Positions 1 to 9,445 of a DNA stretch of 64,000 nucleotides are shown here, in pieces; position 1 is the first letter of the stretch, and the number at the start of each line of letters is the position of its first letter. The translations under genes and the position numbers were made by a program. The stretch is from positions 1 through 64,000 of the forward strand of contig NZ_FOQV01000013.1 of assembly GCF_900113835.1 (NCBI RefSeq). The letters run 5' to 3'. The DNA is from Allobosea sp. OK403. Its GTDB lineage: Bacteria > Pseudomonadota > Alphaproteobacteria > Rhizobiales > Beijerinckiaceae. The notes beneath the pieces are model-generated. The model worked only from the letters and a program-made list of their open reading frames with translations. It made no database searches and had not been told where the DNA came from.

Positions 1-1
1 C

Positions 2-2131
2 TGGACAGCGGTGACAGGCGGCGAGGATGGCCTGGGCGGCATCAAGCGTCCGCTCTTTCTCGGCATCGATTTCGAGGCGGCCCTGCCCTTCTACATGCTC
101 GTCGCCACCATCGGCATGGCGGTGGTCTTCGCGCTCTGGCGCTTCCAGCGCTCGCCGGTCGGCACCGTGCTGGTCGCGATCCGCGAAAACGAGCAGCGAG
201 CCCGCTTCCTCGGCTATGCGACCGACCGCTACAAGCTCGCGGCCTTCACGCTCTCGGCCGGGCTGACCGGGCTTGCCGGCTCGCTCCTGCTGTTCAACAA
301 CCGCATGACCTCGGCCGACCCGATCTCGGTCGCCTTCTCCGGCGAATTGCTGGCCATGGTCGTCATCGGCGGCATGCGCTCCTTCCTCGGGCCGGCGCTG
401 GGCGCGCTCTTCTTCGTCATCTTCCGCGACTACCTCTCGAGCGCGACCGAGAACTGGCTGTTCTGGTTCGGCCTGCTCTTCGTCGCCTTCATCGTCTTCT
501 CCCCGACCGGTCTCGTCGGCGTCGGAGAGCGCCTGCTGCGCCCCTTCCGCAAGCAGCTTGATGGCGACGCGGCGATGTCGGCCCGCCAGGCCGGCGCGGT
601 GACGCTGCCGGCCTTCATGAAACCCGTCGACAGCGTCGATGGGCCGATCCTGCGCGCAACCGGCCTCGCCAAGAGCTTTGGCGGCATCAAGGCCGTCGAG
701 GGCGTCGATATCACGATGCAGGACCGCCGCCTGCATGCGCTGATCGGCCCCAACGGCGCCGGCAAGACCACCGCCTTCAACCTGATCTCGGGCCTGTTCA
801 AGCCCGATCGCGGCGAGGTCCGCTTGCGCGAGCGCCAGATCGCCGGGCTCTCGCCGGAGGCGATCACCCAGGCCGGCATCGGCCGCGCCTTCCAGATCAC
901 CAACCTGTTCCCGACGCTCACGGTCGCGGAGAACGTTCGGCTTGCCGTGCAGGCGCGCTCAGGCGAACGCTTCGCGCCCTGGCGCGCCGCCGCCTCGCTG
1001 GCGCAGGTCAATGACGAGACCAGCCAGGTCATCGACACCATGGGCCTGCGCGGCATCGAGGGCGCGGAAGCAGGTTCGCTCAGCTATGGCGGCCAGCGCC
1101 TGCTCGACATGTCGCTGGCGCTGGCGACCAAGCCGCGCGTGCTACTGCTCGACGAGCCCTTGGCCGGCCTGGCCGCCGCCGAACGCGAACGCGTCGGCAA
1201 TCTGATCAAGTCGATCTCGACCGATTTGCCCGTGCTGCTGGTCGAGCACGATATCGACCGCGTCTTCGCCATTGCCGACCATGTCACGGTGATGAACGAG
1301 GGCTCGGTGCTGGTCGACGGCACCGTCGAGGATGCGCGGTCATCGCCGCGCGTGCAGGAGGTCTATATCGGCTCGGGCGCCCATGCACTCGCCGAAAAGC
1401 CGCGCGAGAGCGCCGCGCGCGAAGCCGTACTGCTCGGGCTCGACGGCGTCGACACCTATTACGGCAAGAGCCATATCCTGCGGCAGGTCGCTCTCGACGT
1501 GCATGAGAACGAAATCGTTGCACTCTTGGGCCGCAACGGCGCCGGCAAATCGACCCTGCTCAAGACCATCACCGGCATCGCCCCGCCCGCGGCCGGCACG
1601 ATCACGCTGGCAGGCTCCGATATCGCCAGGCAGCCGCCAGCCGTGATCGCCCGCGCCGGCATCGCCTATGTACCGCAAGGACGCGGGCTTTTTGCCGGCA
1701 TGAGCGTCAAGGACAATATGGAACTTGGCCGGCTCAAGCGCCTGACCGGCAATGGTTCGCATTGGGACGACGACAAGATCTTCGCCTTCTTCCCGCGCAT
1801 CAAGCAGCGCTGGCATTCCCCGGCCGATTACCTCTCGGGCGGCGAACAGCAGATGGTGGCGGTAGCGCGCGCTCTCTCCGGCGACACCCGCGTGCTGCTG
1901 TTGGACGAGCCCTTCGAGGGCCTGGCGCCGGCCGTCGTCGAGGAATTGTTCGAGGCCTTCGACAAGCTGAGACAGGAGATCGCGATCGTGATCGTCGACC
2001 ATCATCTCGATCTCGCTTTGGCGCTGTCTGACCGCACCGTCGTGCTGGAGCGCGGCACGGTCGTCCACACCGGCCCCTCGCGCGCCCTCAGCCAGGATCT
2101 GGCGCTACGCCGGCAGGTGTTGTGGCTGTGA
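2..2131 (+). CDS. Branched-chain amino acid-type ABC transporter fusion LivM-LivG-LivF (5'-truncated by window edge)
   Basis: The reading frame is open from base 2, so the start lies outside the window; the GTG at 11 is probably internal. The visible protein is one chain with three family regions. Residues about 1-180 are the membrane C-terminal half of a LivM permease (several hydrophobic helices). Residues about 215-455 are a LivG ATPase with Walker A GPNGAGKTT, signature LSYGGQR and Walker B VLLLDEP. Residues about 470-706 are a LivF ATPase with Walker A GRNGAGKST and signature LSGGEQQ. The family normally uses separate proteins for these roles in importing branched-chain amino acids or related small acids. 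Fusing the permease to both ATPases is uncommon. Third codon positions are very GC-rich, like the far right end of the window and unlike the next 10 kb. The substrate is not identifiable. Confidence 0.9.
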   Translation, partial: WTAVTGGEDGLGGIKRPLFLGIDFEAALPFYMLVATIGMAVVFALWRFQRSPVGTVLVAIRENEQRARFLGYATDRYKLAAFTLSAGLTGLAGSLLLFNNRMTSADPISVAFSGELLAMVVIGGMRSFLGPALGALFFVIFRDYLSSATENWLFWFGLLFVAFIVFSPTGLVGVGERLLRPFRKQLDGDAAMSARQAGAVTLPAFMKPVDSVDGPILRATGLAKSFGGIKAVEGVDITMQDRRLHALIGPNGAGKTTAFNLISGLFKPDRGEVRLRERQIAGLSPEAITQAGIGRAFQITNLFPTLTVAENVRLAVQARSGERFAPWRAAASLAQVNDETSQVIDTMGLRGIEGAEAGSLSYGGQRLLDMSLALATKPRVLLLDEPLAGLAAAERERVGNLIKSISTDLPVLLVEHDIDRVFAIADHVTVMNEGSVLVDGTVEDARSSPRVQEVYIGSGAHALAEKPRESAAREAVLLGLDGVDTYYGKSHILRQVALDVHENEIVALLGRNGAGKSTLLKTITGIAPPAAGTITLAGSDIARQPPAVIARAGIAYVPQGRGLFAGMSVKDNMELGRLKRLTGNGSHWDDDKIFAFFPRIKQRWHSPADYLSGGEQQMVAVARALSGDTRVLLLDEPFEGLAPAVVEELFEAFDKLRQEIAIVIVDHHLDLALALSDRTVVLERGTVVHTGPSRALSQDLALRRQVLWL

Positions 2132-2249
2132 TGCCAGCTCCCATCAGCATAGCCGTCCGACCATGTCGTTTACATAGGCCATCCGGCGCGCCGCGCCACT
2201 ATCCTCAACTCGGCAAAGGCCACGGCGACATCGTCGACATGGCGGGATG

Positions 2250-2587
2250 CCCAAGGTTGTCGAGCCGTTGTTCAAGCAGCTTCTTAAGGAGTTTAGCGAC
2301 GGCGAGCGGCTCGACGTGCCGTCGAACTTCACCAGGATGCCGCGATCGGCGCCCATGGCAAGGCTGGTGCGGATAGTCTCGGCGGCCTGGGCCGGGCCTA
2401 TCGAGACCACCACGACCTCGGTCACCTTGCCGGCCTCGCGCAAACGTAGCGCCTCTTCGACCGCGATCTCGTCGAAGGGATTCATCGACATCTCGACGTT
2501 AGCGAGCTCGACGCCCGAACCGTCCGCCTTGACGGGGATCTTCACATTATGGTCGACAACCCGCTTCGCCGGCACCAGGATTCTCAT
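2250..2587 (-). pseudogene. etfB: Truncated, frameshifted electron transfer flavoprotein beta subunit (etfB) fragment
   Basis: From the ATG at 2587 the translation begins [17 protein letters not shown] and runs through [16 protein letters not shown] and [14 protein letters not shown], clear hallmarks of the EtfB N-terminus. After about residue 90 the frame is lost. The expected continuation [12 protein letters not shown] is readable in another frame, after which similarity stops. An intact EtfB has about 250 residues, so more than half is missing and no EtfA gene follows. The piece lies downstream of the ATPase gene that ends at 2661, on the same strand. It probably marks a rearrangement junction or island edge next to the liv genes. 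It should not make a working ETF subunit. Confidence 0.8.
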
Positions 2588-2660
2588 CCTTATTATCAAA
2601 TGCTATGAGGGGTAATAGAGTCCGCCCGGATTGAACGCTGTATTTGTGGCATCGCAATTC

Positions 2661-3767
2661 TCACCGTCCCGGCTGATCTTGGTGCGACGCCAGCGGGAGC
2701 TGGAGTGCGGGTATGACTGTCGCGTCTTCCCGATTCCAACCGAACCAAAAGGTGCCTTCAAACGACGGCATATGGGGCCGATTGAGTGTTTGTATTGTAA
2801 TCTCCTGGGCACGCTCCTCAGACAGCCGAGCCGTCGCGCGAATTTTTACCGTTGAGCCCACCATTGCCAACTCTTTGACGAAGGCTTGGATGAAGCCCCG
2901 CCGTGGATCGTGTGAAACAATGATATTCTCAGGCCTGACGATAAGATCGGCAGGATCGCCATCTTTTAGTGGACCCGGCGACGCAGGAAGCAGGTTTCCA
3001 TCGATATCTACATTTGTTCCTTCGGCAGAGGATTGAACGAAGCCAGAAAATATATTAGCCTCGCCAAGAAATTTTGCGCAAAATAAACTTGTTGGATTGA
3101 AATAAATCTCGCTTGGAGTGCCAATTTGTTGTATACGACCATCGCTTAATATAGCGACCCTGTCCGACATACTCAGCGCTTCTTCCTGGTCGTGCGTAAC
3201 ATATATCATCGTGATACCACGCTCTCTTTGCAATTGTTTAATGTGATACTGCATATCAGCGCGCAGATTCTTATCCAATGCACCGAGAGGTTCATCTAAA
3301 AGGATCAATTTAGGCTGATATACCAACGCGCGAGCCAGAGAAACACGCTGTTGTTGTCCGCCAGAAATATTTGCTGGCTTTCTATCAGCCAGGTGAAGAA
3401 GTTGCACTGCTCCGAGCGCATCATCAACTCGCTTCTTGATCTCCTGAGATGCAAATTTACGTACTTTCAATGGAAAAGAAACATTGGCGCGCACGTCCAT
3501 ATGCGGAAACAACGCATAATTTTGAAAAACCATCCCGAGTCCGCGCTTGTTCATCGCCTCCCTAGTCACGTCTCGGTCATCAATGAGAATCCTGCCAGAA
3601 GATGGGTCTATCAGTCCGCAGATCAGATTCAGCAAAGTCGATTTACCCGACCCGCTAGGCCCGAGAAGCGTAAGAAATTCGCCGGCGTCGACGGACAGTG
3701 ACGTTTCATGAAGCGCAGTCACAGTCCCATATTTTTTTGATACTCGATCAACTAACAAGTTCGACAT
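2661..3767 (-). CDS. PotA-type ABC transporter ATP-binding protein (cassette 1)
   Basis: This is the cytoplasmic ATPase of a spermidine/putrescine-type importer. Visible motifs are Walker A GPSGSGKST, Q-loop FQNYALFPHM, signature ISGGQQQR, Walker B LILLDEPLGALD and the switch His in THDQEEAL, followed by a C-terminal TOBE-like regulatory region (about residue 240 on). The family length is about 350-370 residues; from this start it is 368. A longer open frame to 3947 overlaps the upstream permease, so the start is MSNLLVD at 3767 (ATG at 3782 is an alternative; neither has a strong ribosome site). It is the last gene of the binding protein-permease-permease-ATPase set, after a 148-bp gap. The substrate is unknown; polyamine-type transporters also carry other amines and organic acids. 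Confidence 0.9.
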   Translation of the reverse strand: MSNLLVDRVSKKYGTVTALHETSLSVDAGEFLTLLGPSGSGKSTLLNLICGLIDPSSGRILIDDRDVTREAMNKRGLGMVFQNYALFPHMDVRANVSFPLKVRKFASQEIKKRVDDALGAVQLLHLADRKPANISGGQQQRVSLARALVYQPKLILLDEPLGALDKNLRADMQYHIKQLQRERGITMIYVTHDQEEALSMSDRVAILSDGRIQQIGTPSEIYFNPTSLFCAKFLGEANIFSGFVQSSAEGTNVDIDGNLLPASPGPLKDGDPADLIVRPENIIVSHDPRRGFIQAFVKELAMVGSTVKIRATARLSEERAQEITIQTLNRPHMPSFEGTFWFGWNREDATVIPALQLPLASHQDQPGR

Positions 3768-3915
3768 ATTATGGCGGCCCATCTCTAACATGTACGAAGG
3801 ATACGAAATCTGCCGCAGCTTATGCGCTGTCCGGAGAAGAGCGTGTAAAACGTGACGCTGCCGGAACGTCTGATCATCGTTCAGGCTCATCAGTGTCCAC
3901 CGACGCAATGCGACA

Positions 3916-4713
3916 TCATGACGGTTTGCTTTTTCTAGCAAGGCCAATACCTGCGACCATGCATATGGCGAATGACAAAACTGTCAATAAGGTCGAAACA
4001 GCCGCCAGTATTGGTGTGCTGTCCCAGCGAACGCTCTGGAACATACGAACCGGCAATGTCGTCATCTCAGTGCTTGCGAGAAAATACGCGATCACCGTCT
4101 CGTCAAACGACATCAAGAACGCAAAAAGGGCTCCAGCGGTAATTGAACGAGCAAGCAGGGGCAGAACGATATGAATGAACGCATAGAAGTGACTCGCTCC
4201 CATGACATGCGCAGCTCGTTCCAGATTTTGATCGACGTCTTTCATACCAGAAAGTACTGCGGCAAATACAAACGGAAACGCATAGACCGCGTGAGCGACA
4301 ACAAGTCCAACCTCTCTCCCCACGAGCCCGATGCGGACAAAGTACAGGTAGATTCCGAGTGCCAAAACAACTACCGGGACGACAGCCGGCGTCATGAACA
4401 GCCCATAGACCAGCTGGCGAATGGCAGACGAGGACCGATACAGCCCATAGGCTGCGGGCACTGCGATACAGGTTGCCAAAACCGTGCTCGCTAGGCCGAT
4501 CCGGAGACTTAGCGTGGCTGAATTGAGCCAGGCAGCGTCAGCCCATAGCTGGTTGTATATGCGAACGCTCCAAACAGGTGGAGGGAATACGAGCTCGACT
4601 GGGTCCCCAAAAGATAACGGGATGACGATCAGTGTCGGCAGTAAAAGGAAAGCGAGCACCGACCAAGAGAAGAGCGTTGTGGTCCAACTCGCCTTGAAGA
4701 GCTTTGTTGACAT
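3916..4713 (-). CDS. PotC-type ABC transporter permease (cassette 1)
   Basis: A 265-residue inner-membrane permease with about six hydrophobic helices. The inner-membrane coupling loop ERAAHVMGASHFYAFIHIVLPLL matches the EAA motif of the PotC/YdcV group that contacts the ATPase. The first helix is preceded by a short basic N-terminus, as usual. Its ATG overlaps the stop codon of the partner permease in a TAATG arrangement at 4713-4715, so the two are probably translated together. It forms the membrane channel with the 4713-5597 product. Confidence 0.88.
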   Translation of the reverse strand: MSTKLFKASWTTTLFSWSVLAFLLLPTLIVIPLSFGDPVELVFPPPVWSVRIYNQLWADAAWLNSATLSLRIGLASTVLATCIAVPAAYGLYRSSSAIRQLVYGLFMTPAVVPVVVLALGIYLYFVRIGLVGREVGLVVAHAVYAFPFVFAAVLSGMKDVDQNLERAAHVMGASHFYAFIHIVLPLLARSITAGALFAFLMSFDETVIAYFLASTEMTTLPVRMFQSVRWDSTPILAAVSTLLTVLSFAICMVAGIGLARKSKPS

Positions 4714-5597
4714 TAGCGCCGCTCACGGAGGGGTAAGCTGCCTGCATTGGGAATTAGACTCATTGCAAGGATGCAGATAATTCCAGTCAGCAACAGGACA
4801 ATAGCTGATAAAGAGGCTGCGGACCAATTTAATGTTTCTCGAGTGTAATAATCTATGAGCACACCAAGCGTTATGTCGCTACGCCCTCCGACGAGTTGCG
4901 GCGTTACAAAATAGCCTAACGACAAAATAAAACTCAAAACGATACCTACACAGACACTCGGGAAACTTAGAGGGAAAGTAACGCTCCAGAATGCTCGAAA
5001 TCTGCTCGCGCCCATCGCAAACGCTGCATGGCGAAGGCGCTTGTCCTGGTTTAACAGATTTGCTAGTATAGGGAAGAACAGATAGGGGATGAATGCGTGA
5101 ACCATTGCAATAACGACGCCCACATGGTTCATAATCAGCGTCGGGGCATTTCCTGAACCGACAAGAGCTGAAATAGCGTTGCGGACAATGCCCTGATCGC
5201 CAAGAATAACGATAAGTGAGAAGCTTTTTACCAGAATACTAGTCCAAAATGGCAATAACACAAGAATCATAACGACAGACCTACCGATCTGACCGAGTGT
5301 ACTGGCATATACAGCTAGCGGGTACGCAACAATAGCGGCGATGAATGCGGACTGTAGCCCGAAAATAATTGTATTCCAGAATGCAACTCGAAAAAGCCGG
5401 CTATTCAGAACCGGAGGAATATGATCCACACCGAATTGTCCTTTGAAGGTGAACGCTTGGACGATCGTCGCAACGATTGGCCAGGTCAACACAAGCAATA
5501 TGACAGCGACGGCAGGCCAGATAAACGGCGCGAATGGGCGTGGTTTGGGACTTGATACCACATCTGACGTTCGTTGACCTGTTGCCGTCGTGATCAT
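4713..5597 (-). CDS. PotB-type ABC transporter permease (cassette 1)
   Basis: A 294-residue permease starting MITTATGQRTSD. The open frame extends further upstream but only inside the binding-protein gene. The chosen ATG (5597) overlaps that gene's TGA as ATGA, a classic translational-coupling junction. Six helices are visible, as is the cytoplasmic EAA-like loop AAFAMGASRFRAFWSVTFPLS. It belongs to the PotB/YdcU branch and pairs with the PotC-type permease just downstream. The cargo should match the preceding Tat-exported binding protein. Confidence 0.88.
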   Translation of the reverse strand: MITTATGQRTSDVVSSPKPRPFAPFIWPAVAVILLVLTWPIVATIVQAFTFKGQFGVDHIPPVLNSRLFRVAFWNTIIFGLQSAFIAAIVAYPLAVYASTLGQIGRSVVMILVLLPFWTSILVKSFSLIVILGDQGIVRNAISALVGSGNAPTLIMNHVGVVIAMVHAFIPYLFFPILANLLNQDKRLRHAAFAMGASRFRAFWSVTFPLSFPSVCVGIVLSFILSLGYFVTPQLVGGRSDITLGVLIDYYTRETLNWSAASLSAIVLLLTGIICILAMSLIPNAGSLPLRERR

Positions 5598-6676
5598 GTG
5601 ATAAGCCACTCCTTGAAGCGAGCATTTAGATCGTCCAGGCGCGGCCCCCACCAACTGATATCTGACATGATCGTGTCCGGAGCTGCCGGATCTGGAAGGC
5701 TCTTCATCACATTTGGGTCTACCAAAGGCATGGCAGCGGGCACTGCGGGTACGACCGCCTGAAGCTTGGCCCACTCCGCCTGCCGGTCGGGCCTTAGCAT
5801 GAACGCCAACAGCCGCTGCGCCTCTTCAGGGTTGGGCGATTTGGCCAAGGGTGCCGTCCAAACACGGGCGAGCAGGTTCTGATGGGGAGAGACCGCGATC
5901 TTGGCGCCGGCCGAGACCGCGCTGAATACACGATTGTGGAAAGCATGTGCGAAATCGATATCGTTGGACTGGATCAGTTGAGGAGGCTGCGCACCGGTCG
6001 TGTACCAGGTTTTGATATGTGGCTTGATCTTATCCAGTGATCTGAATGCGCGCTCGACGTCGAGCGGGTAGAGCTCTCTCGGCTTGACTCCGTCAGCCAG
6101 CAACGCGATCTCGAGGGTGTCGACGGGGCGCGCATAGAGGGCTCGTCGACCCGGAAATCTCGAAACATTCCAAAAATCTTCCCAGATAGTTGGCGCTGGC
6201 TTGGACTGACCGTAGCGGTCGGTGCTGAAAGCTAGTCCGCCGCCGCCCGTGAAATAGCTCAGCGCATTTTCCCGGACCGCGTCGGAGGGGAGGCCACTGA
6301 CATCCACGATATTGCGATCTATTTTAGCAAAGAGGCCGGCAGCTTCTGCGGGCCCGATCCAACCGGTCGCGAGATCGGACAGATCTATATCAGTGGTTCC
6401 ACTCGCCAACTGAGCCTTGAATTTAGCTAAATCTGGCGTCCCGCCGATTAAAACCTTAATCCCCGTTTCCTTCTCGAACGGGTCAAAAAACGCCCGCCTC
6501 TGGGCGTCGACGAAGCCTACCCCCCAATTTGCTACAACCACTTTGGCACCGGGTTTCGTCGCACCCATTATAAAAGGGCTAGCTAAGGCCGCTGCCGAAC
6601 CAACTAGGATCTGTCGCCGAGTTGTGGAAAGTCGGCTCCGAGGGGCGCCTAGCAGTTCAAAAGGTCGCGTCGACAT
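5594..6676 (-). CDS. Tat-exported PotD-type periplasmic substrate-binding protein (cassette 1)
   Basis: A 360-residue extracellular solute-binding protein of the spermidine/putrescine type. The N-terminus has a twin-arginine signal (STTRRQIL, then a hydrophobic run ending near ALASPFIMGA), so it is probably exported folded. The mature part begins with the family pattern KVVVANWGVGFVDAQ. The second ATG (6676) is chosen because AAGGA lies eight bases before it; ATG 6682 sits too close to that site. It heads the cassette 6676-2661. It resembles the binding protein at 11174-12241 in layout and in its C-terminal RFKEW ending, so the two cassettes look like paralogues. The ligand cannot be assigned from sequence. 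Confidence 0.87.
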   Translation of the reverse strand: MSTRPFELLGAPRSRLSTTRRQILVGSAAALASPFIMGATKPGAKVVVANWGVGFVDAQRRAFFDPFEKETGIKVLIGGTPDLAKFKAQLASGTTDIDLSDLATGWIGPAEAAGLFAKIDRNIVDVSGLPSDAVRENALSYFTGGGGLAFSTDRYGQSKPAPTIWEDFWNVSRFPGRRALYARPVDTLEIALLADGVKPRELYPLDVERAFRSLDKIKPHIKTWYTTGAQPPQLIQSNDIDFAHAFHNRVFSAVSAGAKIAVSPHQNLLARVWTAPLAKSPNPEEAQRLLAFMLRPDRQAEWAKLQAVVPAVPAAMPLVDPNVMKSLPDPAAPDTIMSDISWWGPRLDDLNARFKEWLIT

Positions 6677-7033
6677 GGCCATTTCCTTTTTGCGTTAGCC
6701 CGTATGGAATATTTGGCTTTCAGATTTTGTCTTACTCACATGCCGCAATCAGGCAGTTGAAGATTGTTGCCGGGGCGCCAAGATTGCGCCGGCCCGGCTC
6801 CTTTCAGGATGATCATCCATCCTGCGAATAGCCTCTCGTGCGGTGATCAGATCCAATGCGCACCAAGCCGCCGATTCAAAAACAGTGCCATCTTGAGCCG
6901 CTCTCACCGGCTCCCTTCGCGCACGATCATCTGGATGTCGCTCAGAATATCGAGTGCGCTGTGCGGGAGAGTCCGTCGGAAATCCGCGGCAGAGATGCTC
7001 ATGCCCCTGCCCCTGCCGCTCGTGCTCGTCGCT
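6677..7033. other. Intergenic stretch between CoA-transferase and cassette 1
   Basis: This 357-bp gap separates the CoA-transferase stop from the next binding protein, both on the minus strand. I see no recognisable gene. A 32-codon minus-strand frame (7002 to 6904, beginning MSISAADFRR, with a GGGG-rich stretch just upstream) has a plausible start but no family I know. The size of the gap suggests a separate promoter for cassette 1, although no convincing -35/-10 pair stood out. Confidence 0.4.
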
Positions 7034-8215
7034 TCATGCGGCGGCCACTCCGATAACGCCATCCCGCACCAACACCGCTATGTCTTCTTCCTTCATCGAT
7101 AGGACGGAACGAAGGATTTCCGCTGTGTTCTCTCCCAGACGCGGAGCGTTTGCAGGCTTTGGCGGCGTGCGGCTCATATGCTGCACCGGATTTGCCAGCG
7201 TATGAAGAGGACCGTTCTCACCCTGGATCGTCCAAACCACGTTCCGGGCTTTTGCCTGCGGATCGTCGAAGGCTTGGGGCACATCGTTCAACGGTCCCGC
7301 CGGAATGGTGTAAGCTAGGAACCGCTCTTGCCACTCCGCGCGCGTGCGTGTCTTGAGAATATCTCGGAGTATTTCCGCTAACGCTTCACGATTTTTATAG
7401 CGCATTTCGTTTCGGCTGAAGCGTCCATCCTTCGCTAGTTCCGGCAAGTCAATCGCCTTGCAGAGACGCTCGAACTGGGCGTCGGTGCCGATCGCAATCA
7501 GCAGTGCTCCATCGGCAGCATCAAATGGTTCGACAGGCGCATGGCTCGGATGCGCGCTGCCGAGACGGGACGGAACGATGCCATCGTTCAGGTAATCGGC
7601 CCCCACCCCGAGGAGCGCCGCCATTCCTACATCAAACAAGGAAACGTCGATATATTGCCCCTTACCACTCCGATGGCGCTCCTGAAGGGCAACCAGCGCC
7701 GCGATCGCCGCATTCAGCCCCAGCATGATATCGTTGACCGGAGCACCAAGTCTAACCGGGGGACGATCAGGATATCCAGTAACGCTCATCAGCCCCGTAG
7801 CGGCCTGCAGGACCATGTCATAGCCCGGCCCGTCCTTGTAAGGACCCGTTTGACCAAAGCCCGTTACGGATACCGCTATGAGACGGTCGTTTAGTTTCAT
7901 AAGCGCAGGAAAATCGATACCGAAGCGAGCGAGATTTCCGACTTTGAAATTCTCGACGGCGATGTCAGCCAGTTTGGCCAAACTGCGGACAATATCCTGG
8001 CCTCGAGGCTCGGCCAGGTTGATCACTACGCTTTTTTTACCACGGTTCACCGTAGCAAAGCCGCCTGAGCCCCAAGTACGCGACTCGTCCCCAGACAGCG
8101 CTTCGATCTTCCAGACTTCCGCACCAAAATCTGCAAAGATCTGAGTGCAGTTTGGGCCCGCCAGTACACGCGACAGGTCCAATACCTTCAATCCGGCCAA
8201 AGCTTCCATTTGCAT
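7034..8215 (-). CDS. CaiB/BaiF family (class III) CoA-transferase
   Basis: A 393-residue class III CoA-transferase, which moves CoA between an acyl-CoA donor and a carboxylic acid acceptor in the cytoplasm. The N-terminal signature GLKVLDLSRVLAGP and the block VSVTGFGQTGPY are typical. The conserved Asp of the family, which forms the acyl-enzyme anhydride, should be Asp162 in GAPVNDIMLG. The length matches formyl-CoA and carnitine CoA-transferases (about 400-430). The ATG at 8215 follows AAGGAATT. It sits between two PotDBCA-type importers on the same strand, suggesting that an imported carboxylate is activated here. The actual acid is unknown. Confidence 0.9.
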   Translation of the reverse strand: MQMEALAGLKVLDLSRVLAGPNCTQIFADFGAEVWKIEALSGDESRTWGSGGFATVNRGKKSVVINLAEPRGQDIVRSLAKLADIAVENFKVGNLARFGIDFPALMKLNDRLIAVSVTGFGQTGPYKDGPGYDMVLQAATGLMSVTGYPDRPPVRLGAPVNDIMLGLNAAIAALVALQERHRSGKGQYIDVSLFDVGMAALLGVGADYLNDGIVPSRLGSAHPSHAPVEPFDAADGALLIAIGTDAQFERLCKAIDLPELAKDGRFSRNEMRYKNREALAEILRDILKTRTRAEWQERFLAYTIPAGPLNDVPQAFDDPQAKARNVVWTIQGENGPLHTLANPVQHMSRTPPKPANAPRLGENTAEILRSVLSMKEEDIAVLVRDGVIGVAAA

Positions 8216-8323
8216 TTGCTTAATTCCTTTAAGACGTAATCAAAACAAGGCGCAGATTGTCGTGCCCTGATGCTGCTCCGACTGAGAGTTGAGCACCGTG
8301 GGACGGCTGCCTGATCGAGATGG

Positions 8324-9391
8324 CTATTCGGGCAGTCCGATTGTGTCGGATGCCTCCCAACGCAGCCGTATCCGCTCGCCCCTTAAAGGGGGAGCTCGAT
8401 CAATCCGCGTCTGTTCCTGTGCGATCAAACGCGTGCCGTCCGCGAGTTCCACATGATGGTTTGTAATGCCGCCCAGCATGACAGACATCACAAGCTCCCC
8501 GACGACCTCGTTGGTATTTGGCTGAGCGTCCGGTCCCGCGAGTTTGACGTTCTCGGGACGGACCATGGCGCAACCAATTTCCCCCGTCATAGGCGTTTCC
8601 GACGACAGACGGATCTCCTCGCCGCCTGGTAGGCAGATTCCACCACCGGAGGCAGTCGTGAAGCGCCCCCGCAAGATGTTCGACATTCCAAGAAAGGTTG
8701 CCGCAAAAAGCGATTTTGGCCGGAAATAAAGATCCGAAGGTGACCCTATCTGCAGGATCTTGCCGTTATCCATCAGCACGATGCGGTCAGACATGCTAAG
8801 CGCTTCCTCCTGATCGTGAGTAACGTAGAGCATAGTAATGCCCGATTCTGTCTGGATTTTCTTTATCTCGACCTGCATTTGCTCTCGGAGCCGTCGATCA
8901 AGTGCCCCCAGAGGTTCGTCCATCAGGATCAAAGAGGGATTGTAAACAATGCAGCGTGCAAGCGACACTCGCTGCTGCTGACCACCGGACAATTCCCGCG
9001 GCTTTCGTTGCGCGATTTGTGGCAGACGAATGATATCCAGAACGTCCATGACACGCTTCCGGATTTCAGCATTGGACACGCCGCGAATACGGAGCGGGAA
9101 GGCGATATTCTCGAAGATGGTCATATGCGGCAGCAAAGCATAATTTTGAAAGACCATGCCGAGATTGCGCCGATTAGGCGGAAGACTCGTAATATCCTCC
9201 CCATCGACCAAAACGCGCCCTGTCGTTGGAGCGATCATACCTGCAATAACATTGAGAAGTGTCGTCTTCCCCGATCCGCTCGAGCCCAAAAGCGTGACAA
9301 ACTCGCCCTTGTCTACGGCAAGGTCGCTCTTGTCGAGCGCCACGACTGCACCGTAACGCTTGGAAACTCCTTCCAGCCGGATCATCGTCAT
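8324..9391 (-). CDS. PotA-type ABC transporter ATP-binding protein (cassette 2)
   Basis: A 355-residue ATPase with Walker A GSSGSGKTT, Q-loop FQNYALLPHM, signature LSGGQQQR, Walker B LILMDEPLGALD and switch region THDQEEAL, followed by a C-terminal TOBE-type domain. The ATG at 9391 has GAGGAAG six bases upstream. It lies 54 bp after the PotC-type permease and 108 bp before the CoA-transferase. It is very similar in motifs to the cassette 1 ATPase, which supports tandem duplication of a whole importer. Confidence 0.9.
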   Translation of the reverse strand: MTMIRLEGVSKRYGAVVALDKSDLAVDKGEFVTLLGSSGSGKTTLLNVIAGMIAPTTGRVLVDGEDITSLPPNRRNLGMVFQNYALLPHMTIFENIAFPLRIRGVSNAEIRKRVMDVLDIIRLPQIAQRKPRELSGGQQQRVSLARCIVYNPSLILMDEPLGALDRRLREQMQVEIKKIQTESGITMLYVTHDQEEALSMSDRIVLMDNGKILQIGSPSDLYFRPKSLFAATFLGMSNILRGRFTTASGGGICLPGGEEIRLSSETPMTGEIGCAMVRPENVKLAGPDAQPNTNEVVGELVMSVMLGGITNHHVELADGTRLIAQEQTRIDRAPPLRGERIRLRWEASDTIGLPE

Positions 9392-9445
9392 ACTGCTTCC
9401 TCTATTGGCACGCGATTGCTTGCGCGCTGGTCGATGCGCGTCATG

